Notes: generated by a model from the letters alone, not told the origin. A DNA stretch of 64,000 nt from Ooceraea biroi (GCF_003672135.1 NC_039518.1:5397138-5461137), one strand, 5' to 3'. Positions 9,735 through 22,264 are shown, counted from the first letter of the stretch. Made by a program: numbers and translations.

Positions 9735-12457
9735 TAATAATATTGCGTATTACGTGGTGTGTAAACAATTCATCTCTGATCAAGCTGATTCATTCCACTC
9801 AAATTTCAGATAATTCTAAATATTTTCCCGAAGAAAAAGACAAAATTGTTGGACGCATCAGTCACTTATTTTCTCGTGCAAGAAACGAATCAATTATTTC
9901 GGATGTAAAGCTGGTCCCGATATTTTTGTAGAGACATGCATACTATTAGCTGCGCAGTTACATTTGAGCGACGCGAGGAATGCAGGGGATACCTTGGAGA
10001 ATAATTTGCTCGGCACTCGCTGTAAGGTGCTTTCGAAATGGACGTCCCGCTAAAAGTGTCAGGATTAAACAAATTCGCTGCATTATTCATCGCAAATGAG
10101 TCCCCGCAGCAGACACACGCAAACACGCACATGCGCAAATACCAATTAAACTTATAATCTCAAAACGTACGATCTCATGTGAAACTGTCCATACGTGCCA
10201 TTTGCGTTCAGCGGCAGATTCGCGAGGATTTGCTAGAATTTGAGATACATAAATGGCTAACTATATGCGCGTACCGTTCCACGATGGAAGTGGCGAATAC
10301 GCATCGACGGGCACGTGAAACAGACGGGGTGAAAATAGATGTGATAAAAATACAAATGGAACGGCGAGAGAACGGCGAATCACGAACGGTGAAACAAATA
10401 TCGTGGGAAACGTTCCTCGGTAGATTTATCGCGTATTTACGATCGCATTATATTTTTCCGGCTGATCTGCTTTCATTTTATTTACCGGCCGCAATTTTTT
10501 ATCGGTTCCATCGTTCGATTCGATTCCGCAATCGCGGAGCGGGTCCTCTTAGAAAATTCCGCCATGGGAAGCGACAGTTTTTCGGCGATGTTGACAGCGT
10601 GAATTATTTTACTTGTAAAAAGTCGATATTGCGGTGCACTTTCGCATTTTCTCGAAATCGTTTAGCGATTCCGAGTGACGCCAGCTGTTCGACGCGACAA
10701 TGTGACTTCTCCTGCGTAAGATTGTTGTGAAGTAATTTTAAAGTACCACAAATCCTCTTGCATAGTCGTGTAAGGATAATCTGAATAAATTAAACATTTG
10801 CCTTACGATATTAAACGGAAGATATTACCTACCATTCCTTTTCCCCAAATGCGTTTCGCGTAGTGTTGACAAAATACCGTGTAGCGACGGTCATTTATGT
10901 TCCGCTCAAAAAGCCGTTTTGAATTACATATGCCGAATGGAAATTTCATTTTGACAACGTTATAAAACCAACCTTTGGCAAACATACGCCGGAGCCCAGT
11001 TTTAATGACACGCTGAATTAATACGCGCATGACGCATCCGCCTTCCTTCCGCTCTGCTTTTTTTTTGGCCATAAAAAACCCCGCGTGCATGTTAAATTTC
11101 ACGTATATGAAGCTCCGCACTTACGGGCAACTTTAATTCGCGCAAGACGCGATTATTGCGAACATTAAGAAGCGAATCATAAGCTGCGTTCGTTAAAATA
11201 ACAGAAAAACCAGAGTTGCGGCACACAAAAGTCATAATAACGCGTTATAATGAAACAAAGTATTCTTTTGATTTGTAAGCAGAGCATTTGTTTACTTTAA
11301 TACTAAAATATGATAGATCACATTAACTTGCCAACAGATCTCACGAGAAGGTATCAAGAGTATTTAAAGTACTTAAAATACGAAAGCATTGTTCAATTTG
11401 CGCGGAACTTTGTATCTAAGGGTTTTAGAGGTCGCTGATTACGAATCCGAAGTCAAAATTGCAATAATATGATGGCTCCAATATGGCCGACGTATATTTC
11501 AAAAATTTTTTAGAACTTAAAAAGTACTGTTAAACTTAGAACAATATAAACAATATAAACAATGCTCTACCGTTATATTTCGATATATATAATATTAATA
11601 TATATTCTTCTTTCATAATATACTTCGATATATATTATACCTACAAAACCTTAGGTAACCAAAGGTAAAAAAAAGTACGCCAAGTACATAAAAAGTCCCA
11701 CCTTTTACGCAACAAACAGTGTAAAAAAACTATTTATAAAAATCAAAACTAAGTATGAAATCAATAGTTAACTAATCAAGTACCTCGAAGCAATTCAGTT
11801 TGAGTATTTTACCCAAACGTTTTCTATGCATACTCTCTTATCGCATGACGACATTGAAGTACTTGGCGTGCCAGGGTCATGTATTCTTATAAATTTGTAC
11901 AGTATCTTGATAAGGTTCTGTATTTTGTATCTTGATAATTTTCAATAATGACTCGCAAATGATTGTACGTCTCTTATAGGTAGAACAGTACGTTTTAATG
12001 CGATTCTTATTAGAAAAACGTGCGCGAAACCCAGAGTGGCACCTCGTGGCAGCTGGTTTTTGTTTTTCTTATTACATAATAGTATAAACTATAATCTCAA
12101 ATAAGTTTCGTTGCAGAACTCTGCGGAACTCATATCTTTTTCGTTATCTTTTAAAAATTTTTACATGCAATTACACACTCAATTTCACTACAAATATTTA
12201 TAAATTGTTATTTTGTATATTAATTGTGTAATAGATGTTAATATTCTACTTACTACTAGCAAAAGATTCCATTTTGCAGATTTAAAATTGGTTAATTTTA
12301 CGAATTTTGACGTCCTCCTAAACAGATCAGTATTTCTGCGCGCTAGATGTTGTTTGTGCGAAGGTCGACTTAGTAGTGGATCATGCACGCAAATATACAC
12401 GGTCGACTCCTCTTAACTGTGTTATTTGACTTTGATCAGTCTATCGAACCTAATACT
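9735..12457. other. AT-rich DNA without a recognisable gene
   Basis: The 5298 repeat recurs at 10178-10289. The 183-residue open frame starting at 10179 spans that repeat and has no recognisable domain, so I do not call it a gene. From about 11200 to 12450 the DNA is strongly AT-rich. A 13-base inverted pair lies at 11675-11687 and 11859-11871. Positions 11410-11500 contain an ATGGCTCCAATATGGCCGAC stretch that looks like dispersed repeat, but I cannot assign it. Confidence 0.5.
10178..10289 (+). repeat. diverged dispersed repeat, copy 2
   Basis: The stretch from TGAAACTGTCCATACG to CGATGGAA matches 5298-5467 but lacks about 55 bases of that copy. The two copies flank the DL array at a distance on each side. 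Confidence 0.7.
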
Positions 12458-15400
12458 TTAAGGGGGGAGCCTGCTTTAGAACGCTGAAAATAAGGTATAT
12501 TTTACGAATTCTTTTTGGAGAAATTATACAGCGGATCATTATAAAACTTTGATGCATTTATTAGTACATGTTTAAAGATAAAAAACATTATTTTTTTATT
12601 TGAATATATCGCCTGTAGAGGTCGTCCTGGAGAAATCTTAGTGCAGCCGCGTCGCCGGCATTGCAAATCGGTGAGCATTCTCCTGCCTCCGAATTTCGTC
12701 TAAACTGAAAAATTGAAATGTGTTCTCGTTATTTATGAGTTCCCATCGTCGATGAACCAAAGAGAGAAGAAAAAAGTTGAAAAGTGCCAAAATGGTGGAG
12801 CTTAGAACACAAAAGTACGATTTTTAGGCAAAGTTTTTGAACTTTTTCATGCAAAAATAATTGTTTAACTTAATGTTTTTATGAATATTAAAGGTTCATC
12901 GACGCTGGGAATTCATAAATAACGAGAAAATATTTCAATTTTTCAGTTTGGATGAAATTTGGAGGCGGGAGAATGCTCACCAATTTGCAATGCCGGCTGC
13001 ACTAAGATGCCTCCAGGACGACCTCTACAGGCGATATATTCAAATCAAAAAATAATTTTTCTTATCTTTAATCATGTACTAATAAATGCATCAAAGTTTT
13101 ATAATGATCCGCTGTATAGTTTCTCCAAAAACAATTCGTAAAATATACCTTATTTTCAGCGTTCTAAAGCAGGCTCCCCCCTTAATACCGAGATCGCGCG
13201 AAATGCTATCATCTTTTCGCAAAAATCGGTTTTTCGCGAGACCATCTCCGATACCTCGAGCGGACTTGGCGTGGAGCACAGACGTTCCGATCGTCGGCAG
13301 TATTAGCCAAGATGTGGGATTAAGGGGGGAGCCTGCTTTAGAACGCTGAAAATAAGGTATACTTTACGAATTGTTTTTGGAGAAACTATACAGCGGATCA
13401 TTATAAAACTTTGATGCATTTATTAGTACATGATTAAAGATAAGAAAAATTATTTTTTGATTTGAATATATCGCCTGTAGAGGTCGTCCTGGAGGCATCT
13501 TAGTGCAGCCGGCATTGTAAATTGGTGAGCATTCTCCCGCCTCCAAATTTCATCCAAACTGAAAAATCGAAATATTTTCTCGTTATTTATGAATTCCCAT
13601 CGTCGATGAACCAAAGAGAGAAGAAAAAAGTTGAAAAGTGCCAAAATGGTGGAGCTTAGAACACAAAAGTACGATTTTTAGGCAAAGTTGTTGAACTTTT
13701 TCATGCAAAAGTAATTGTTTAACTTAATGTTTTTATGAATATTAAAGGTTCATCGACGATGGGAATTCATAAATAACGAGAAAATATTTCAATTTTTCAG
13801 TTTGGATGAAATTTGGAGGCGGGAGAATGCTCACCAATTTACAATGCCGGCTGCACGAAGATGCCTCCAGGACGACTCTACAGGCGATATATTCAAATAA
13901 AAAAATAATTTTTTTATCTTTAAACATGTACTAATAAATGCATCAAAGTTTTATAATGATCCGCTGTATAGTTTCTCCAAAAACAATTCGTAAAATATAC
14001 CTTATTTTCAACGTTCTAAAGCAGGCTCCCCCCTTAATACCGAGATCGCGCGAAATGCTATCATCTTTTCGCAAAAATCGGTTTTTCGCGAGACACTCTC
14101 CGATACCTCGAGCGGACTTGGCGTGGAGCACAGACGTTCCGATCGTCGGCAGTATTAGCCAAGATGTGGGATTAAGGGGGGAGCCTGCTTTAGAACGCTG
14201 AAAATAAGGTATACTTTACGAATTGTTTTTGGAGAAACTATACAGCGGATCATTATAAAACTTTGATGCATTTATTAGTACATGTTTAAAGATAAAAAAA
14301 TTATTTTTTGATTTGAATATATCGCCTGTAGAGGTCGTCCTGGAGAAATCTTAGTGCAGCCGCGTCGCCGGCATTGCAAATCGGTGAGCATTCTCCTGCC
14401 TCCAAATTTCGTCTAAACTGAAAAATTGAAATATGTTCTCGTTATTTATGAATTCCCATCGTCGATGAACCAAAGAGAGAAGAAAAAAGTTGAAAAGTGC
14501 CAAAATGGTGGAGCTTAGAACACAAAAGTACGATTTTTGGGCAAAGTTTTTGAACTTTTTCATGCAAAAATAATTGTTTAATTTAATGTTTTTATGAATA
14601 TTAAAGGTTCATCGACGATGGGAATTCATAAATAACGAGAAAATATTTCAATTTTTCAGTTTGGATGAAATTTGGAGGCGGGAGAATGCTCACCAATTTA
14701 CAATGCCGGCTGCACTAAGATGCCTCCAGGACGACCTCTACAGGCGATATATTCAAATCAAAAAATAATTTTTCTTATCTTTAATCATGTACTAATAAAT
14801 GCATCAAAGTTTTATAATGATCCGCTGTATAGTTTCTCCAAAAACAATTCGTAAAATATACCTTATTTTCAGCGTTCTAAAGCAGGCTCCCCCCTTAATA
14901 CCGAGATCGCGCGAAATGCTATCATCTTTTCGCAAAAATCGGTTTTTCGCGAGACACTCTCCGATACCTCGAGCGGACTTGGCGTGGAGCACAGACGTTC
15001 CGATCGTCGACAGTATTAGCCAAGATGTGGGATTAAGGGGGGAGCCTGCTTTAGAACGCTGAAAATAAGGTATACTTTACGAATTGTTTTTGGAGAAACT
15101 ATACAGCGGATCATTATAAAACTTTGATGCATTTATTAGTACATGTTTAAAGATAAAAAAAATTATTTTTTGATTTGAATATATCGCTTGTAGAGGTCGT
15201 CCTGGAGAAATCTTAGTGCAGCCGCGTCGCCGGCACTGCAAATCGGTGAGCATTCTCCTGCCTCCAAATTTCGTCTAAACTGAAAAATCGAAATATGTTC
15301 TCGTTATTTATGAATTCCCATCGTCGATGAACCAAAGAGAGAAGAAAAAAGTTGAAAAGTGCCAAAATGGTGGAGCTTAGAACACAAAAGTACGATTTTT

Positions 15401-15760
15401 AGGCAAAGTTTTTGAACTTTTTCATGCAAAAATAATTGTTTAACTTAATGTTTTTATGAATATTAAAGGTTCATCGACGCTGGGAATTCATAAATAACGA
15501 GAAAATATTTCAATTTTTCAGTTTGGATGAAATTTGGAGGCGGGAGAATGCTCACCAATTTACAATGCCGGCTGCACTAAGATGCCTCCAGGACGACCTC
15601 TACAGGCGATATATTCAAATCAAAAAATAATTTTTCTTATCTTTAAACATGCACTAATAAATGCATCAAAGTTTTATAATGATCCGCTGTATAGTTTCTC
15701 CAAAAAAATTCGTAAAATTATACCTTATTTTCAGCGTTCTAAAGCAGGCTCCCCCCTTAA
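12458..15760 (+). mobile_element. array T1: four TTAA foldback elements alternating with three 134-bp spacers
   Basis: Elements are at 12462-13181, 13324-14033, 14176-14894 and 15037-15756, each bounded by TTAA. Spacers are at 13186-13319, 14038-14171 and 14899-15032, all exactly 134 bp and nearly identical. Each element begins GGGGGGAGCCTGCTTTAGAA and ends with the complement. The arms are about 290-297 bp (for example 15037-15333 and 15468-15756), around a 134-bp unpaired centre of different sequence from the spacers. All units point the same way. TTAA duplication fits piggyBac or Kolobok. There is no transposase, so the element is non-autonomous. The 60-103 residue open frames in the arms are by-products of the repeat. 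The array starts and ends with an element. Confidence 0.88.
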
Positions 15761-15972
15761 ATTCCCGAAAGAGAAACTTTATTTTTCGACTTTTGGCCAG
15801 CTTTTCGGGATTTGGCCCCACTGTGCGGCGGATGCGAGTTGGTAAATGTGGGTGAGCTGAACATATAAGTATTGTTCACGCAAAGTGTAAAGAGAAAAGG
15901 AAGATTAGCGCATCAGTCGGATAGAACAGATAAATAGATAACCGGATGATTCAGCGATAGCTTCGGAAAGGA

Positions 15973-15993
15973 AGAGAGAGAGAGAGAGAGAGA
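15973..15993. repeat. (AG)n microsatellite
   Basis: An uninterrupted run of about ten AG units. Confidence 0.9.
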
Positions 15994-16696
15994 ATGTGCA
16001 AGACGCTGGACGATTTGTCGTCGGATTTTTCGCACGTAAATGTGCATGTATATATTCACCTGCTATTTGTTATCTTTATCGGGTGTTAAAGCGATGCAAA
16101 TTTGTATTCATTTTACAGGCGGCCCGTTCGGCCGATCACGCGAAGCGAAAAGCGGTATCAAGGCGAGGAACGCTCGCAGATTGCTGTCATCGTCGTTAAT
16201 TCTCATTATCTCTTAATTTTATAAGCGCGTCTCCTTCTTTCTCTCTCTCTCTTTCTGCCTGCTTTCTCTACTAGTGTGACCCGTGCACACAACCACTGCA
16301 CTTAAAATGCAAAATTGCATTCTCTTCTTCTTTTTCCTCGCTTGGCACCACCTTCGTCCTAATTCCGCTAATTCTTTTCCAGGATATCCGAGGCTTATCG
16401 GACTAATCAAAAGAATAATGTTTCCCTCAATATTGCGAGATTAATAGTTTCCTGAAGAATGTGGCGATAATTTTATTGTGCTCCTGATTAGGGTAGAGAA
16501 ATGAATGATATTGCACAGCGAGCTCATTAGCGTAGTCACTAAAGATTAATGTTTTTTCAGTTTACAGTCGCGAAAAGGACTGGAATATAAAGCAGTACCA
16601 TTGCGTAGGCTCCAAATCACCCCATCGGTTAATCCATTGTATCAAAGTACGATTAACACGTCTCGATAATGAAGAAGTATACTTTTCCTACCTCGT

Positions 16697-16716
16697 TCTC
16701 TCTCTCTCTCTCTCTC
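16697..16716. repeat. (TC)n microsatellite
   Basis: An uninterrupted run of about ten TC units. Confidence 0.9.
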
Positions 16717-17736
16717 GAGTGTTTCTATTCGTATTCGCACATTATCGATCAATCTGATCCCGCGTGAGGGAAAACGCGAAAGGAAAAAGCCTCAAAGATT
16801 CCGACGTTTCGTAATTGGAGCTTTTCCGCGCTTTATCCGTGAAAGGAAATTCTGAAAAGTCCCAAGAAGAATGTTCGGATGTCAAAGGGAGACCTCGGCG
16901 TATGGCGCGGCGTTCTGCACGGAATGACGAAAGACCTAAGGACGAGATGGTTCGTGAATACTCGCGCTACTAGTAGACGCAAATCTGAAGAAATACTGCA
17001 TACAGCACGTGTATTGTTATTTGCAGAAAAAAATCCGGAACCTTGTGCTTTATAAAAAAAAGAAAGCAATGGTCATTTAGGCTACGAGAAGATACTCGGT
17101 TGAGGTAATAACAACGAGAGGCGCGGAGACAATGAGCGTTTAGCCGAAAGACGCATTTTTCTGGACACGACGCGACGGTCTGTTTAGTATTCCAAACTGC
17201 GTGGTCGGGAGTCAAGACGATTAATTATGCCGGTTAATTATCTCACGAGGACTAATTTTCTATCCGCTGTTTGCGATTAATCATGCACCTTGTCGCGCGG
17301 CAAATACCACCACTTTTCGTTTTGGATGGAACACCGTAAAACGTATACACACAGCGCCGTTTAACGATATTAATCACGTGTTGCAACACACAGTTATTTC
17401 TTTCAGCGCGTTTCGCCGGCGTGCCATTAGCGGCAGGAAACACATCCTCGAAATGCGCGAAATACATTTCAAATACGCCACTGATAAATAAATAACAACC
17501 AAACGCGCGTTTCAATCGAGGTGCAACATATTTCCGAAAAATAAGTGCGCAACCAGCGTGAAATGAATTCAAGACGCGTACTTCGAAAAAGTGTCATTTG
17601 TCAGGAAACACACGAAGCAGTTGGAAGGCCTCGTTTCACAGATTACAAGGCTCGTAATATCGTGTAACGATGACTTCACGTGTTCTACGCTAATGTGCCA
17701 ACTGGCGTATCTTCTAGTAATGGATGTTTCTTAATA

Positions 17737-19022
17737 TTGGGTCGTCCGGAAAGTTCGTGCCGATTTTGAAGGAAAATTCAAAGGCAACATTTTTTTATGT
17801 CGATCAATATTTATTGACTTATGTGTGCACCGTTTTGTTTCACAACCTTTGTCCATCTTTCACGCAACTGGAAGATTCCATTCTCCCAGAACTTCTTAGG
17901 TTTCTCGGCGAAAAACTCCTCAAGGTGTTTTTTTATGTCGATCAAAGAGTCGAAGTTCTTGCCGCTAAGAGAATTTTGCAAAGACCTAAATAAGTGAAAG
18001 TCTGAAGGTGCAATGTCTGGTGAATACGGTGGGTGAGGTGGCACATCCCAGCCAAACTCCAACAATTTTTGTCGGGTAGTCAAAGAAACATGAGGTCTGG
18101 CATTGTCCTGATGGAACACGACGCCCTTCCTTTCAGCTAATTCTGGACGTTTTTCCTGAATCGCTGTCTTTAATTCGTCCAGTTGCGAGCAGTACTTATC
18201 TGCATTTATCGTTTGGTTGTGTGGTAGGAGCTCATAATATAGGATTCCTTTCCAATCCCACCAGACACAGAGCATGACTTTTTTTGGATGAAGGCCGGCT
18301 TTCGGAGTGGTTAATGCTGGTTCATTTCGCTTACCCCAGGATCTTTTTCGTTCTACATTGTTGTAAATGATCCATTTTTCGTCACCCGTCACTAATTGCT
18401 TCAAAAATGGTACGTTTGCGTTGCGCTTGTACAGCGAGTCGCAGATGGAAATGCGATCCGTTAAATTTTTTCGGCCAAATTATGCGGAACCCATACATCA
18501 TAGCGACTTACGTAACCAAGCTTCACTACATGATCGTGGACAGTGGTTTTCGATATTTTCAGTACCTCTGCTAATTCGCGTGTCGTGTAGCGCGGGTTAT
18601 TCTCGATCAGTGTCTTGATTTGGTCATCATCAGTAGTAGAGGGTCTGCCCGAGCGTTCTTGGTCTTTAAGGTTAAAATCACCAGCTCTAAACTTAGCGAA
18701 CCACTTACGTACGGTTCCTTCAGCTAAAGCGCCTTCTCCGTAAACAGAACATATCGAACTTGTTGCTTGTGAGGCATTTTTGCCTTTCCGGTAATAGAAA
18801 AGCATCGAGTGTCTAAAATGTTCTTTGTTTTCTTCCATCTTCAAAAGAGTACAAAACTGACACGAATCAATTTATCTGAAACAACTTTTTTCCTAAAGAT
18901 GCGTTGAAATGTCACCTTTAAGCATATGTATATAAATCCTATGTTTTCAATAACATTGATATATTCAGAAATGTTCCAACGCCATCTATTAAAAATCGGC
19001 ACGAACTTTCCGGACAACCCAA
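17737..19022 (-). mobile_element. mariner MarA copy 2 (full length)
   Basis: TA sits at 17735-17736 and 19023-19024. Both ends match MarA copy 1, with one change at the right end (CCGGACAACCC for CCGGACGACCC). It abuts MarA copy 3 with only the bases TATA between them, in the same orientation. Confidence 0.95.
17811..18844 (-). pseudogene. MarA transposase, copy 2, frameshifted
   Basis: The helix-turn-helix half (18844-18461) and catalytic half (18404-17811 and a little upstream) are separated by the same one-base loss as in copy 1, in the A-run between NLAEK and the DRISICDS segment. Catalytic signatures VTGDEKWI, HQDNARPH and YSPDIAPSDFHLF are intact. The end is complete (...NGAHISQ). Confidence 0.92.
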
Positions 19023-19026
19023 TATA

Positions 19027-20311
19027 TTGGGTCGTCCGGAAAGTTCGTGCCGATTTTGAAGGAAAATTCAAGGCAACATTTTTTTATGTCGATCAATATT
19101 TATTGACTTATGTGTGCACCGTTTTGTTTCACAACCTTTGTCCATCTTTCACGCAATTGGAAGATTCCATTCTCCCAGAACTTCTTAGGTTTCTCGGCGA
19201 AAAACTCCTCAAGGTGGTTTTTATGTCGATCAAAGAGTCGAAGTTCTTGCCGCTAAGAGAATTTTGCAAAGACCTAAATAAGTGAAAGTCTGAAGGTGCA
19301 ATGTCTGGTGAATACGGTGGGTGAGGTGGCACATCCCAGCCAAACTCCAACAATTTTTGTCGGGTAGTCAAAGAAACATGAGGTCTGGCATTGTCCTGAT
19401 GGAACACGACGCCCTTCCTATCAGCTAATTCTGGACGTTTTTCCTGAATCGCTGTCTTTAATTCGTCCAGTTGCGAGCAGTACTTATCTGCATTTATCGT
19501 TTGGTTGTGTGGTAGGAGCTCATAATATAGGATTCCTTTCCAATCCCACCAGACACAGAGCATGACTTTTTTTGGATGAAGGCCAGCTTTCGGAGTGGTT
19601 AATGCTGGTTCATTTCGCTTACCCCAGAATCTTTTTCGTTCTACATTGTTATAAATGATCCATTTTTCGTCACCCGTCACTAATTGCTTCAAAAATGGTA
19701 CGTTTGCGTTGCGCTTGTACAGCGAGTCGCAGATGGAAATGCGATCCGTTAAATTTTTTTCGGCCAAATTATGCCGAACCCATACATCATAGCGACTTAC
19801 GTAACCAAGCTTCACTACATGATCGTGGACAGTGGTTTTCGATATTTTCAGTACCTCTGCTAATTCGCGTGTCGTGTAGCGCGGGTTATTCTCGATCAGT
19901 GTCTTGATTTGGTCATCATCAGTAGTAGAGGGTCTGCCCGAGCGTTCTTGGTCTTTAAGGTTAAAATCACCAGCTCTAAACTTAGCGAACCACTTACGTA
20001 CGGTTCCTTCAGCTAAAGCGCCTTCTCCGTAAACAGAACATATCGAATTTGTTGCTTGAGAGGCATTTTTGCCTTTCCGGTAATAGAAAAGCGTCGAGTG
20101 TCTAAAAGGTTCTTTGTTTTCTTCCATCTTCAAAAGAGTACAAAACTGACACGAATCAATTTATCTGAAACAACTTTTTTCCTAAAGATGCGTTGAAATG
20201 TCACCTTTAAGCATATGTATATAAATCCTATGTTTTCAATAACATTGATATATTCAGACATGTTCCAACGCCATCTATTAAAAATCGGCACGAACTTTCC
20301 GGACGACCCAA
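19027..20311 (-). mobile_element. mariner MarA copy 3 (full length)
   Basis: TA at 19025-19026 and 20312-20313. It is head to tail with copy 2. Confidence 0.95.
19100..20133 (-). pseudogene. MarA transposase, copy 3, late frameshift only
   Basis: This is the least damaged MarA gene. A single frame runs from MKMEENKEPF through both helix-turn-helix regions and all three catalytic D residues. A one-A loss near 19217 (ATAAAAACC for ATAAAAAACC) then puts the last 30 or so residues out of frame. The linker A-run that is short in copies 1 and 2 has its full length here. It reads GCC GAA AAA AAT TTA ACG on the coding strand and shows what the parental sequence was. Confidence 0.92.
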
Positions 20312-21036
20312 TATTACGCAATAGACAAACGAATAAGAGGAACGTGTGTTACACTAATGTAGAGGAAAGTCCCCGATTATGAGATACCATATCGATTTTG
20401 CCGAATGTAAGGAAATCTATAGACAGAATTTTAAAATGTGTTACGTCCCGACAAGTCTCCTTTTTCTTCCGGATTCCTTTTTTTCATTTAACCGTCATAT
20501 GCCAATGTCACTGCCTTCAGACAAACTTTCTCTTTTATGATCCATCCCAAAATTCCTTTCCTAACAACCTCTCAAAGGACCAAGGTTGCACGCTTAGTCA
20601 TCTTCCCCGACATAGCGCCTAACTTACACTTACTTAGACTTACACACGAGATATATGTTTATAGCATTTTAATTATAAGTAAATATTAAGCAGGTCGCGC
20701 GTCCTGGAGGCGTGACCATATCTCTTGAATTGTTTTCTCATATATCGATATAGTCACTCTCCAAGGTTCGGTTTAAAACGATATGTCTATTGCATAATGT
20801 TAACGCACAGATTAACGATACCAATATTTGTATTCCCGTTGGTTAAAAACAAGATAAAATCATATATAAAATACCATAAGTATATATACGTATAAGAATA
20901 GTTAGAACTTTCGCGAAGATTCTGTAGGCCAAGAGCGGGGATTTGCGCGGGATCCTCCCTCTCTGTCTGTGCCTGTTGCAGCCGTTTTCGAGATCTCCCA
21001 TTGGCTAAAGGAAAATTCTGTTGCTCACGATTTTGG

Positions 21037-21045
21037 TATAAAAGG
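21037..21045 (+). promoter_or_regulatory. LTR TATA box
   Basis: TATAAAAGG inside the solo LTR, placed upstream of the AATAAA as expected at the U3/R border. Confidence 0.6.
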
Positions 21046-21241
21046 AACCAACCAAGGTTCCTGGCTCTCTTTTCTTCTCTTCTCTTCCTGATTCTCCACC
21101 GGCTTTCTTCACTCATATCGCGGTTAGAAAGAAGTACAGTAACGAGATCTCGAAAACGGCGTCAACGCGATCACAACTCAAGGTTCATATTTACTTCTCC
21201 CTCACTCTAAATTCATTCAACATTGTCGATTAATCACCTCG

Positions 21242-21247
21242 AATAAA
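21242..21247 (+). promoter_or_regulatory. LTR polyadenylation signal
   Basis: AATAAA 200 bases after the TATA box within the solo LTR. Confidence 0.55.
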
Positions 21248-22264
21248 TCCAATATCTTAGTAATTAACTATCCAATTAGTAATTGAATCTTCGACTCTCA
21301 CATTCCTTTTCCGACCATTTAAATTACCCTTAAATCGCAAAACGCACACGACTTGAGTCCCTGGGGTAAATTGCTTAAATGCATTGACTCCAAAAACTAA
21401 AATATTAACGTTACATCCCGTAACAAATGTAATACGTTATCTTGAAGAGGATTTAATAAGCTTTAGGTTGGTAAAATGAAAAATCTAATTTAAATATTAT
21501 TTTTTCCGAAAATTAAAACAATTTTGAAAAAAGAGCTTTACGCAGGATCGAGAAAGTGTGCTCCTAATATAAGATACTTCGAGAAATCGGTGTTAAAAGT
21601 GCAAAATACATCAGTATTGCAATTAAAATCTTTATTAGATAGTTTTATAAAAATACTGCTGCCACAGCCTTCGCCAAATCTTCACGATTCCACTGTCGAC
21701 GCTTCCTCGTACCTCTAACCTCCATAGTCAGATTCTATAAAAATTAAATACACAAAAATTCGTAATATAAATTCGTATTAACTTTTCTTTAACCTTAAGT
21801 AGTATTTTCTTTCATTTTATTACACTACATAATCTTCATATTCGAGCAATAATTATCTCATATTAAGAGTACCCTGAATATCTCATTATACGAGCCACGC
21901 GCCCAGCGGTTCCGCGATCATGAAATCTAACTTCTACAATTAAGCAATTCAACAAATCGCGTATTTTCCTGTTACTACGATTCTACTCTATCATTGCATA
22001 CTGAATTTATTGCCAACCATTTCTTTATTATATAATAAACAAGGTTTAAAGACGTACCTTAAGTTCCTTTGACATGTTCACAATTTCACAAACCTTTTCT
22101 TGCAAAGGCTAAACGCAATAACGAACAATGAATTTTTCACTAAATACATTTTACACCAAGAGTAATAAGTTCATGGTGGAACTAACAGATGATGTTCACT
22201 AGTTTAGCAGAAACCCTATTATCTCATATCAGGAGCATATCTCATAATAGGGGATTCTCCTCTA

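Larger units (their letters stand above)
15761..17734. other. DNA without a recognisable gene
   Basis: It contains an (AG)n tract at 15973-15993, a pyrimidine-rich stretch at about 16230-16260 and a (TC)n tract at 16697-16716. Open frames are short and unrecognised. Confidence 0.5.
20439..21425 (+). mobile_element. solo LTR of a retrotransposon
   Basis: It begins TGTTACGTCCCG and ends TACATCCCGTAACA, giving the canonical TG...CA borders. It is flanked by AATG on both sides (20435-20438 and 21426-21429), a 4-base target duplication. Inside are a TATA box and, about 200 bases later, AATAAA, the expected LTR order. No gag, pol or second LTR is present, so the internal part was lost by LTR-LTR recombination. 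The superfamily (Gypsy or Bel/Pao) cannot be settled from the LTR alone. Direction is inferred from the TATA and AATAAA order. Confidence 0.75.
20360..22264. mobile_element. TA-flanked terminal-inverted-repeat element carrying a solo LTR
   Basis: The 25-base ends at 20362-20386 (GAGGAAAGTCCCCGATTATG...) and 22238-22262 are inverted, with 22 of 25 matching, and TA lies outside each. Shorter ATCTCATAT motifs recur near the right end. The part outside the LTR is AT-rich. The 64-residue frame at 21524 is unrecognised. The 2-bp TA site suggests the Tc1/mariner superfamily, but no transposase is present. Confidence 0.65.

Noticed and set aside
10179..10730. A 183-residue plus-strand open frame
   Set aside because: It includes the diverged repeat, has no recognisable domain, and the homologous copy at 5298 is not in a matching frame.
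12959..15845. Repeated 60-103 residue open frames in the T arrays (MEAGECSPI..., MHQSFIMIRC...)
   Set aside because: They lie in the inverted arms on both strands and cross arm or spacer borders. They recur only because the element is duplicated.
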